Positions 1 through 5,435 of a DNA stretch of 9,451 nt are shown piece by piece. Within the stretch, counting starts at the first letter, position 1, and every line of letters begins with the position of its first letter. The DNA is from Bacteroidales bacterium (GTDB lineage: Bacteria > Bacteroidota > Bacteroidia > Bacteroidales > Muribaculaceae), in contig CAAFXX010000358.1 of the NCBI GenBank assembly GCA_900767075.1, positions 1-9,451 on the forward strand. Reading direction: 5' to 3'. A program made the position numbers and the translations under genes. The notes under the pieces are model-generated. The model was given only the letters and a program-made list of their open reading frames with translations, had not been told where the DNA came from and did no database searches.

Positions 1-1405
1 GCGGCACAAGCTTATGGGCTATCTTGCCGGCGATACAGTGGGTGCCGAGGTGAGTATGGATGGCAAACGCCATGTCGAGCACGGTGGCACCTTGCGGCAG
101 CGTTATGAGATCGCCCTTGGGGGTAAACACATATATTTCCGAAGCGAAGAGACTGAGCTTTATGGTGTCGAGAAAATCAATGGCATCGGGCTCCGGATTC
201 GCGAGGATATCCTTGATGGTGTTCATCCACCGGTCGAGCTCCGAGTCATCCCCCTTCTCGCCTGTCTTGTATTTCCAGTGGGCGGCGTAACCGAGCTCGG
301 CTATCTCGTCCATTTTTCTCGACCGAATCTGCACCTCTATCCATTTGCCGTCGGGACCCATTGCGGTAAGGTGCAGCGCCCGGTAGCCGTTTGCCTTGGG
401 GGTGCCGGTCCAGTCGCGCAGGCGGTCCGGGTGGACTTTATGTCCGTCGGTGAAAAAGGTGTAGATCTGCCAGCAGCGCAGGCGCTCCATGGCGTCGTCC
501 TCATTCTCGAAAATCACGCGCACGGCATATATGTCGTATATCTCCTCAAAGGGTATCTTCTTCGTCTCCATCTTATTATAGATGGAATACGCGCTCTTCA
601 CCCTCGCCTTTATCTCATACTTGAACCCCGCCTCGTCAAGCTTCCTGCGGACGGGATCGACAAACTCCTCCACTATCCGGCGTCGTTCCTCCATGCTCTG
701 GCTTACCTTGGTCACGATCTCGGCATATTTCTGCGGATGCTCATAGCGGAAGGCAAGGTCCTCCAGCTCGTTCTTGATTTTCTGGAGCCCGAGGCGGTGG
801 GCAAGCGGGGCGTAGACATACAGGGTCTCGCCGGCTATCTTATACTGTTTCTCGGGACGCATGGCGCCGAGGGTCCGCATATTGTGCAGGCGGTCAGCCA
901 TCTTTATGAGCACGACGCGGATGTCGGTCGACATCGAGAGAAGAAGCTTTCTGAAATTCTCAGCCTGAAGCGAGGCGCGGTCACCGAAGATTCCTCCCGA
1001 AATCTTCGTCAGTCCCTCGACGATAGCGGCGATCTTGGGACCGAAATTGGCTTCGATGTCCTCGCGGGTGAACTCAGTGTCTTCCACCACGTCGTGGAGC
1101 AGCGCGGCGCATATGGAAGTCGAGCCGAGACCCAACTCGGAAATCACTATCTGCGCCACGGCGATGGGATGCAGGATATAAGGCTCCCCGCTGCGGCGGC
1201 GCACACCCTTGTGGGCTGCCTTCGCGAAGCGATAGGCACGCTCGATAATCTCTACCTTCTTGCGGTGATTGCTTGCCAGATAGGCCTTCAGCACATTCTG
1301 AAAGGCATCCTCGACCATGCGGTCTTCCTCCTCTGCCGGAAGACGGACGTATGCCGTGGCGGGCTGAGGCTCCTTATATTCAGGTAAAAATATATCTGCT
1401 CCCAT
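1..1405 (-). CDS. relA: RelA/SpoT family (p)ppGpp synthetase/hydrolase, N-terminal 468 codons (C-terminus outside window)
   Basis: Makes and degrades (p)ppGpp, the stringent-response alarmone, in the cytoplasm. Translating the minus strand from the ATG at 1405 gives an open frame to the window edge. The HD hydrolase domain has HPIAV (residues 79-83), LLHDVVEDTE (H104, D105, E108, D109) and KMADRLHNMRTL (D171, N175). The synthetase domain has ARVKSAYSIYNKM (about 267-279), DIYAVRVIF, the G-loop NGYRALHLT (about 339-347) and EVQIRSRKMDEIAELG followed by AAHWKYK. A TGS domain starts near residue 423 (EIYVFTPKGD). All HD metal-binding motifs look intact, so I infer a bifunctional enzyme. The family is usually about 730-750 aa, so about 270 codons (rest of TGS and ACT region) lie beyond base 1. 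No Shine-Dalgarno is seen, as usual for Bacteroidetes. A hairpin element ends 21 bp upstream of the start. The long open frame on the plus strand across this gene is a shadow. Confidence 0.95.
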   Translation of the reverse strand, partial: MGADIFLPEYKEPQPATAYVRLPAEEEDRMVEDAFQNVLKAYLASNHRKKVEIIERAYRFAKAAHKGVRRRSGEPYILHPIAVAQIVISELGLGSTSICAALLHDVVEDTEFTREDIEANFGPKIAAIVEGLTKISGGIFGDRASLQAENFRKLLLSMSTDIRVVLIKMADRLHNMRTLGAMRPEKQYKIAGETLYVYAPLAHRLGLQKIKNELEDLAFRYEHPQKYAEIVTKVSQSMEERRRIVEEFVDPVRRKLDEAGFKYEIKARVKSAYSIYNKMETKKIPFEEIYDIYAVRVIFENEDDAMERLRCWQIYTFFTDGHKVHPDRLRDWTGTPKANGYRALHLTAMGPDGKWIEVQIRSRKMDEIAELGYAAHWKYKTGEKGDDSELDRWMNTIKDILANPEPDAIDFLDTIKLSLFASEIYVFTPKGDLITLPQGATVLDMAFAIHTHLGTHCIAGKIAHKLVP

Positions 1406-1426
1406 ACTATAGACGCGGTTATCACA

Positions 1427-1619
1427 GAAGTTGTTTAAACTAATTTTTATGGTAAGATTTATTAAGGTTTTGGAGGGGATTTCTTCGATTGAAGAGGCAG
1501 CGGCCTATCGGTCGGTGCCGATGAGAGCGAAGAAATGCACCCAAAAGATTAATAAAGATTGCCATAAAGTTTAAACTTCTTTAGATTCTTTATTAAACGT
1601 AAATTAGTTAAACAACTTC
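1427..1619. repeat. MITE-like hairpin element, copy 1 (193 bp)
   Basis: The left end GAAGTTGTTTAAACTAATTT (1427-1446) is matched by a 19-base inverted right end at 1601-1619, which lacks one T of the run. Internal arms also pair: TTATGG (1447-1452) with CCATAA (1562-1567), TTTATTAA (1458-1465) with TTAATAAA (1549-1556), TTTTGG (1468-1473) with CCAAAA (1541-1546), and ATTTCTTCG (1479-1487) with CGAAGAAAT (1528-1536). The right arm has about 30 extra bases (1571-1600). The centre contains three short tetraloop-type hairpins (1483-1494, 1495-1506, 1509-1520). It encodes no transposase, so if it moves it does so non-autonomously. No clear target-site duplication is visible. It ends 21 bp before the relA start. 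Confidence 0.85.
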
Positions 1620-1738
1620 ATATACAAGGTAATTTACAAAATTAATAAATCCCAGTCAAAAACACAACCCCAAATCCATGCATTATCCTCATAATCCGCA
1701 ATTTTCATTACTTCACATTCTGGCAGAAACCGCAATTT

Positions 1739-1770
1739 AAAGAAAACCCGGACATCTCACGATGTCCGGG
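1739..1770 (-). terminator. Intrinsic terminator, minus strand
   Basis: A perfect 10-bp stem, CCCGGACATC (1747-1756) and GATGTCCGGG (1761-1770), encloses a 4-base loop. On the minus strand it is followed directly by TTTTCTTT (1746-1739). On the plus strand the stem is followed by TCCTTTCC, which is not a good U-tract, so the signal is directional. Confidence 0.75.
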
Positions 1771-1850
1771 TCCTTTCCCGCCATTGGCGGCCCGCTGGGG
1801 GTATGGCGTCGTCCGACGTTTTATCCAGGGGTTGCCCCGCCTCTGGCAGA
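1739..1850 (-). ncRNA. Candidate structured small RNA ending in an intrinsic terminator
   Basis: This GC-rich block sits in AT-rich DNA. Read on the minus strand it gives consecutive hairpins: GGGG-caa-CCCC (1828-1838) inside CCA/TGG, CGTC/GACG (1807-1818), CCGCC-att-GGCGG as read on plus (1778-1790), and a 10-bp stem (1747-1770) followed by TTTTCTTT. A weak Bacteroidetes-like promoter lies just upstream on the minus strand: TTTG at 1881-1878 and TAATTTCT at 1862-1855, with a spacing of 15 instead of about 19. It would start transcription near 1848. I do not recognise the RNA family. A 65-codon frame (1905-1708) crosses it, but the peptide looks like translated hairpin sequence. The block could also be a GC-rich repeat rather than a transcribed RNA. 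Confidence 0.5.
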
Positions 1851-2008
1851 CGATAGAAATTACTAATGTATATAACCCAAAATTTAGACAATTATGTTTT
1901 TCCATTACTCAGTCAGTTCTCCAAACGGATCTGACAATGAGGGCTTAGTTTTAAGGCCTCTATTGAAACATATCTAAGTCATGAAAAAAAGTGTACCATC
2001 CTTATTTC

Positions 2009-2091
2009 GGGAGGGGAGGAGCCTACACGGGTCAGCCTTTTTCAGCTCCGTATGCCCTCCCTGAGGCCGGTCAAGACCTCAAGAGTCAGGG
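2009..2091. other. Block of competing inverted repeats, possible structured RNA
   Basis: GGGAGGG (2009-2015) pairs with CCCTCCC (2055-2061), and inside it GGAGC (2018-2022) pairs with GCTCC (2045-2049). TGAGG (2062-2066) can pair with CCTCA (2077-2081). CCCTGA (2059-2064) can pair with TCAGGG (2086-2091), which excludes both CCCTCCC and TGAGG pairings. This gives two alternative folds. Neither strand has a U-tract right after a hairpin, and I recognise no riboswitch family. A 27-codon ORF (1981-2064, plus) spans the block but resembles nothing I know. Confidence 0.35.
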
Positions 2092-2155
2092 ATAATTGAA
2101 CTTATTCTGCCTAATATATCATTGTATCTCGTTGGAAAACTTAGTTTCATTTAAT

Positions 2156-2349
2156 GAAGTTGTTTAAACTAATTTTTATGGTAAGATTTATTAAGGTTTT
2201 GGAGGGGATTTCTTCGGTCGAAGAGGTGGCGACCTACCGGTCGGCACCGATGAGAGCGGAGAAATACACCCAAAAGATTAATAAAGATTGCCATAAAGTT
2301 TACACTTCTTTAGATTCTTTATTAAACGTAAATTAGTTTAAACAACTTC
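2156..2349. repeat. MITE-like hairpin element, copy 2 (194 bp)
   Basis: Same orientation as the copy at 1427-1619. The terminal inverted repeats are perfect over 20 bases (2156-2175 and 2330-2349, AAATTAGTTTAAACAACTTC at the right end). The copies differ by 11 substitutions and one single-base indel. Ten substitutions are transitions clustered in the central 60 bases, and the arms are nearly identical. A frame of 60 codons (2154-2336) covers this copy, but in the other copy the corresponding frame is shorter and most codon differences change the amino acid. The conserved property is therefore the structure, not a peptide. Confidence 0.87.
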
Positions 2350-2482
2350 TATATTTTATTTCCCAAAGGAAACTTCAAGATTTAATTTGTAAATACAGAT
2401 TTTGTCATTTATATTATGTAACTTTACGGAAGGATTCTACTAAATGGTAAAGTCTTATTTATAATATTTAATCAAACATATC

Positions 2483-3193
2483 ATGGGAAAGTCTTTATCA
2501 ATTATTATTGTTGTCCTAGTATTAGGATTTGTGCCTTTTCAGAGTTCTGCTAAGATATTGTCGAAAGAGGAACAAAAAGAATCTGACACTGCAATTGTAA
2601 CTCTTAAAAATGGAACTGTGATTAATGGCGTGGTGAAAAAGTATTGGACAGATAATTACGACTCGCAGTATAATTCTGAGTTCACATTCACTAATGATAA
2701 TGGCTGTGATATAAATGTCACTACAGCCGACTTGGATTCAATCGTGTTTCCGTTAGTAACCGACAGTCGATTCAAAGTATGGAGAGTCTATAATTTCCCT
2801 GCAATTAAACTTTTCGGCAAGAAAGGAACACTTGAAAGATGGATTGCTGCCGATTATAAACATTCCGATCATGCTCAGGTTGTTATGACCGTTGTCAGAG
2901 TGAATATCATGAGACCTTCTACATCGTTCATAAAAGGGGGATCTTACTGGATCAAAGCCACTCAAGGATGTCTTAAATTGAAAAATGACTCGATCGCTTA
3001 TCCATTCTATTTCGAATACGATACGGGCTTGAATCTTAAATTTCTCAAGAAAACACTTGGAAAAAATCAACCAGAATTGGTGGATCATATAGAAAAATGG
3101 TTTAAGGCCGACAAGAATCGTAAACGGAGATTGGAGAAAAACTACGACGTTATCCTTGAAGCCGTAGAAGATTATTATAACAAAAAGCAATAA
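2483..3193 (+). CDS. Secreted protein of unknown function, 236 aa
   Basis: I do not recognise the family. The N-terminus is a clear signal peptide: MGKS, a hydrophobic stretch IIIVVLVLGFVPF, then a likely signal peptidase I site after QSSA (about residue 23). It has no lipobox cysteine. The mature part begins with a charged linker, then a beta-rich segment with TLKNGTVINGVVKKYW (about 40-55), a pattern common in Bacteroidetes secreted proteins of unknown role. A mixed region follows (FKVWRVYNFPAIKLFG, about 97-112). The C-terminus is strongly basic and probably helical (DHIEKWFKADKNRKRRLEKN). The upstream region is AT-rich and lacks a Shine-Dalgarno. The gene is followed after 6 bp by the tiny ORF at 3200, so they are probably co-transcribed. 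It is AT-rich compared with relA, which suggests acquisition. Confidence 0.8.
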   Translation: MGKSLSIIIVVLVLGFVPFQSSAKILSKEEQKESDTAIVTLKNGTVINGVVKKYWTDNYDSQYNSEFTFTNDNGCDINVTTADLDSIVFPLVTDSRFKVWRVYNFPAIKLFGKKGTLERWIAADYKHSDHAQVVMTVVRVNIMRPSTSFIKGGSYWIKATQGCLKLKNDSIAYPFYFEYDTGLNLKFLKKTLGKNQPELVDHIEKWFKADKNRKRRLEKNYDVILEAVEDYYNKKQ

Positions 3194-3199
3194 TTCATT

Positions 3200-3295
3200 A
3201 TGAAGAGATATTTATTTCCAGCTATTTCTGCTGTTCTTTTTGATATCGTGAGTGTTATTGCAATAGTCTTTTGGAAAAATACTGTCGCAATATGA
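3200..3295 (+). CDS. Tiny membrane peptide ORF, 31 aa
   Basis: ATG at 3200 opens a 31-codon frame that begins 6 bp after the stop of the 236-aa gene. The peptide has two basic residues near the start (MKRYLFP), then one hydrophobic segment (about residues 7-25, ending VIAIVFW), then KNTVAI. Its stop overlaps the next start as ATGA (3292-3295), the classic arrangement for translational coupling. It could be a real single-span micropeptide or the remaining N-terminus of a longer inner-membrane protein broken by mutation. I cannot tell which. Confidence 0.45.
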   Translation: MKRYLFPAISAVLFDIVSVIAIVFWKNTVAI

Positions 3296-3441
3296 GCGTA
3301 AGGCATGCCATTGAAAAATATGGAGGTTCCATAATATTTGATTAAAAAGGCTCAAGCCGACAAAACCGTTATATTACGACAATAGGAATTATTGCCTTTC
3401 TGACAATATTTGCCTTATGCCTAATTTACTCTTCAATATGA
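3292..3441 (+). pseudogene. Small single-span membrane ORF interrupted by an in-frame TAA (49 sense codons in total)
   Basis: The ATG at 3292 overlaps the preceding stop. After 17 codons (MSVRHAIEKYGGSIIFD) the frame meets TAA at 3343-3345. It then stays open for 31 more codons: a basic stretch (KGSSRQNRY), a good transmembrane segment (TIGIIAFLTIFALCLIY) and a TGA at 3439-3441 that overlaps the ATG of the next gene. An ATGA overlap at both ends of the interrupted frame suggests that the full frame was once one gene and that TAA, which lies at a short A-run (TTAAAAAGG), is a later lesion. Alternatively the halves are unrelated small ORFs. No family is recognised. Confidence 0.45.
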
Positions 3442-4004
3442 AGAGGGCTAGAAAATTAATTGCATATTCTATCGCCATCATTCTTGTAATAACGATAGTC
3501 TTATCTATTGTCGCAATTTATCAAATGGGCTACAATACTGATCATTACAGAGAGAAAGACATTGAGGCAATAAATCAGGCTACCTTTGAGAATAGATACA
3601 GCGAACACTCAAGATATAAAGATATAATTATCAGCAAAGAAGAGTCATTAAAGAATTATTACGAAAAGGACTCAGTATTCGATATTGACCGTGAAGATTA
3701 CGAAATCGCTAAATTGGTGCTGGAAACTTCATTCCCGAAAGAAATAATCATGAATGGAGATGGATACAAATGCGTTGAGTCTGGTAACCTCTCCTCAGCC
3801 GATAGTGTAATAAGTATGTTTCCGATTGACCGATATTTTAAGCAATATCTTGGTATCTTGCGGCATGGGCGAAAGTCTATTCTGGTATATCTCACAACAG
3901 AATACACTCCTGAGTATGTAGGGCAATTCGTACTATACAAGGGTCTACCCCCGGAAGAGATTACTGTTACAATTGATTTAACTTCCGAAAAGTTATCATT
4001 ATAA
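3438..4004 (+). CDS. Membrane-anchored protein of unknown function, 188 aa
   Basis: I chose ATG 3438 (MKRARKL) over the in-frame ATG at 3417 because it overlaps the preceding TGA as ATGA and gives a normal basic N-terminus. Residues about 6-29 (LIAYSIAIILVITIVLSIVAIY) form one transmembrane segment, and the preceding basic residues predict an N-in topology with the rest outside the cytoplasm. The soluble part is polar and tyrosine-rich (NRYSEHSRYKDIIISKEESL), then has a compact C-terminal portion with FPIDRYFKQYLGILRHGRKS and a predicted beta pair (ILVYLTTEYTPEYVGQFVLY). No catalytic motif is recognised. Neighbouring secreted and membrane genes of similar base composition suggest a shared accessory cassette. 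Confidence 0.75.
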   Translation: MKRARKLIAYSIAIILVITIVLSIVAIYQMGYNTDHYREKDIEAINQATFENRYSEHSRYKDIIISKEESLKNYYEKDSVFDIDREDYEIAKLVLETSFPKEIIMNGDGYKCVESGNLSSADSVISMFPIDRYFKQYLGILRHGRKSILVYLTTEYTPEYVGQFVLYKGLPPEEITVTIDLTSEKLSL

Positions 4005-4165
4005 TCTATCTTTCATGCTCATACTATTCGGCGTATAATAGTCAGGTTCAAGCAGATTCCAGATTGTAGAAAGTGGTGGATAAAATAGAATTATTATTGA
4101 TGAAATTGTTCTATTGAGAAATTTGTCATAGCTATAATCACAAACACTTAGTGTCTTTGCGTGTA

Positions 4166-4372
4166 TTAATCGAGACAACTATTGTTCTCCTTTGGATCGT
4201 GTTCAAGTTTTACCTCGAAATGCTCAGTTGAATATTGTTGATTATGCTCCGGAGACATCAATACCCCACGAAAAACCACTGTTTCAAAAGACAGGATGTG
4301 GCGCGTAAATTCATCCGGAAACTCGATGCAAGGTATCCGTCCGAAATAGACCGACTTCTTATGTTTATGACA
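4166..4372 (-). pseudogene. Possible C-terminal gene fragment joined to the end of the broken Abi gene
   Basis: Where the Abi-like similarity stops (after TSYVIN, about 4372), a different minus-strand frame stays open to a TAA at 4166-4168. It reads KKSVYFGRIPCIEFPDEF, then FTRHILSFETVVFRG, and ends KLEHDPKENNSCLD. The residue mix and codon use look more protein-like than the continuation of the Abi frame, which runs to a TGA at 4258. I infer a remnant of another gene brought in by a deletion or recombination. The family is not recognised, and the frame may be chance. Confidence 0.25.
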
Positions 4373-4941
4373 TACGAAGTGTCGATTGTTGCAGTATTCG
4401 TGGCGAAACAGATGGTTTCGCGATGGGCAATGCGGTTCCGCAATGAGTTGACCTTGTCAAGTTCGTTGAATATGAAGGTCTGGTTATATTGCATTACCCT
4501 TGATGAACGAGGTTTGTTTGGGAATATCGACAATAGTTTACGTCCCGTCACACGATACTGAATTGGAGAAAACATATACGTCCAGATTCCGAACTCCATT
4601 TCTGCCAACAGTTTCGGGTGGGAATACGATTGCTTCTGTTACAATTTACGGTGGGCAAAGGCGATGATGTCGCGCGTCTTTCTCAATATGGGCTGTGTAA
4701 AGATACCGTTTGCCGTTATTGAGTCTTTCAGCCATTCCTCACCGAGATTTTCAGTCAGCTTACGGTCAATGGCATTGCGGAGTGCAACCTCAAAACAACT
4801 GACTATAGTGAACATTTCCTGCGAGATTTGCAGATTGTAGCGGTAGAGCGTCATGGCTTTGCGGGTGTCTCCCCCGCAGGCTGTCAGATACCTCTCCATC
4901 CGCTGAGAGGACATTATTTTCTCGAAATCTGCGTATTTCAT
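4258..4941 (-). pseudogene. Abi_2 family (AbiD/AbiF-like) HEPN protein, interrupted by an in-frame TAA and altered at the 3' end
   Basis: Abi_2 proteins are phage-exclusion or toxin-type proteins with HEPN ribonuclease motifs. Starting at ATG 4941 the product reads MKYADFEKIMSSQRMERYL, then GGDTRKAMTLYRYN, FEVALRNAID and GEEWL, all typical of Bacteroidetes Abi family members. At codon 101 there is a TAA (4639-4641). The same frame then continues with SHPKLLAEMEFGIWTYMFSP, FPNKPRSS, and FNELDKVNSLRNRIAHRE. RNRIAH (codons 168-173, 4440-4423) is the R-x4-H HEPN catalytic motif. Similarity ends after TSYVIN, so the family's C-terminal tail seems to be lost. Two separate lesions make a dead gene most likely. 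Stop-codon recoding or a sequencing error at 4639 cannot be excluded. An in-frame ATG at 5025 would place the divergent promoter inside the gene, so I prefer 4941. Confidence 0.85.
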
Positions 4942-4971
4942 CAGAAAACCAGAATCTTTTTGGGGTAAAGT

Positions 4972-5002
4972 TTTGTTTTTAAGATAAAAAGCACTACCTT
5001 TG
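4972..5002 (+). promoter_or_regulatory. Consensus Bacteroidetes housekeeping promoter
   Basis: TTTG at 4972-4975, exactly 19 bases, then TACCTTTG at 4995-5002. This matches the Bacteroides primary sigma factor consensus (TTTG, about 19 bases, TAnnTTTG) at every defined position. Transcription would start near 5008-5010 and run rightward, away from the Abi gene whose start lies at 4941 on the other strand. Confidence 0.85.
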
Positions 5003-5007
5003 CAGTG

Positions 5008-5053
5008 TTGAATCCCGGTAGCCACTGTATATCAAGCTATCGGGTTTTGTTTT
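5008..5053 (+). ncRNA. Candidate RNA of about 45 nt (promoter followed at once by a terminator hairpin)
   Basis: Immediately after the predicted start lies a 9-bp stem, CCCGGTAGC (5014-5022) and GCTATCGGG (5036-5044), with a 13-base loop (5023-5035), followed by TTTTGTTTT (5045-5053). One pair is G-U, which is stable only in the plus-strand RNA, and the U-tract is present only on that strand. Transcript direction, promoter and terminator therefore agree. The product would be one hairpin with a U tail. It lies 67 bp from the divergent start of the Abi/HEPN gene and would be antisense to that gene's leader if the leader is long. Alternatives: an attenuator for the ORF at 5199, or a plain terminator for a transcript coming from the left. 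Confidence 0.6.
5014..5053 (+). terminator. Intrinsic terminator of the mini-RNA
   Basis: A 9-bp stem containing one G-U pair is followed by TTTTGTTTT on the plus strand. It lies only about 12 bases after the last base of the promoter. Confidence 0.75.
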
Positions 5054-5198
5054 ATCAGCGCATAGATAATCATTTTTATCGGATTGGGCAACAGTATAAA
5101 AAAAGAATACCGGGGATCCCTCCCGATGTCTAACCACTAATCCGCGTCCGTCTGACATTTGTCGCACCTGATATCAATTATTCTTTGTAAATTTGCAT

Positions 5199-5435
5199 AT
5201 GGGACTAAATAGAAAATCTATATTTAGCTGTCTGGCGACAATTATAATTTTACCTCTTATGCTTTCGGCAAAGAGTGTAAAAATCCGTCTAGTCCATAAC
5301 TTTGCTGAAAATCTGCAAGTTATGGACTTATCTTCCCACACTCTCTACTATATCGAACCATCAAGAATCCTTGCCGATACCGAAATCACGGTAGAAATGC
5401 CCAACAAGGAGAAAGACAATCGCAGTATTCCTTGA
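5199..5435 (+). CDS. Small secreted protein of unknown function, 78 aa, possibly a truncated gene
   Basis: The frame from ATG 5199 starts MGLNRKS, followed by a hydrophobic stretch (IFSCLATIIILPLML) and SAKS. This is a credible signal peptide with cleavage near residue 24. The mature part is about 54 aa (KIRLVHNFAENLQVMDLSSH and on) and ends RSIP. The start could also be TTG 5193. The next ATG (5259) would lose the signal peptide. A perfect minus-7-like TAAATTTG (5188-5195) lies right at the start, but no TTTG is at the right distance, so I do not call a promoter. The short mature domain suggests either a small secreted protein or the front of a longer gene cut by the conserved block. Convergent with the EFR1 gene, 19 bp away. 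Confidence 0.5.
   Translation: MGLNRKSIFSCLATIIILPLMLSAKSVKIRLVHNFAENLQVMDLSSHTLYYIEPSRILADTEITVEMPNKEKDNRSIP

Larger units (their letters stand above)
1406..2482. other. 1.08-kb spacer without a convincing gene; holds two MITE-like repeats and two hairpin-rich blocks
   Basis: The spacer lies between two divergently oriented genes. In order it contains a MITE-like copy at 1427-1619, an AT-rich stretch with nothing recognised (1620-1738), a GC-rich structured block with a minus-strand terminator (about 1739-1850), an AT-rich stretch (1851-2008), a second inverted-repeat block (2009-2091), more AT-rich DNA, the second repeat copy at 2156-2349, and an AT-rich leader region up to 2482. The reading frames inside it are short and show no protein-like conservation between the two repeat copies. 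Confidence 0.8.

Noticed and set aside
14..1387. 457-codon open frame on the plus strand
   Set aside because: It is antisense to the RelA/SpoT gene, whose minus-strand translation carries every family motif. The plus-strand peptide resembles nothing and is a high-GC shadow frame.
1708..1905. 65-codon minus-strand ORF
   Set aside because: Its second half is the translation of four hairpins and its end overlaps the terminator. It shows no protein features.
1981..2064. 27-codon ORF as a leader peptide
   Set aside because: No run of regulatory codons and no biosynthetic gene follows. Kept only as a note in the hairpin-block finding.
2154..2336. 60-codon ORF inside repeat copy 2
   Set aside because: In copy 1 the same frame is shorter, and most of the differences change amino acids while fitting the hairpin pairing, so structure rather than coding explains the sequence.
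2401..2426. TTTG (2401-2404) and TAACTTTA (2419-2426) as a promoter for the 2483 gene
   Set aside because: Spacing is 14 bases instead of about 19 and the second box lacks the final G, so it is too weak to call in AT-rich DNA.
2753..3190. 145-codon minus-strand ORF
   Set aside because: Antisense to the secreted-protein gene at 2483-3193, which has a clear signal peptide. Considered a shadow.
4235..4561. 108-codon plus-strand ORF
   Set aside because: Antisense to the Abi pseudogene, which has recognisable motifs on the minus strand.
5111..5125. CGGG/CCCG hairpin with the GGGATCCC palindrome
   Set aside because: Short stem without a U-tract on either strand. No function can be supported.
5158..5195. 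TTTG (5158-5161) and TAAATTTG (5188-5195) as a promoter for the 5199 ORF
   Set aside because: The second box is perfect but the spacing is 26 bases and the start would fall inside the ORF's first codons.
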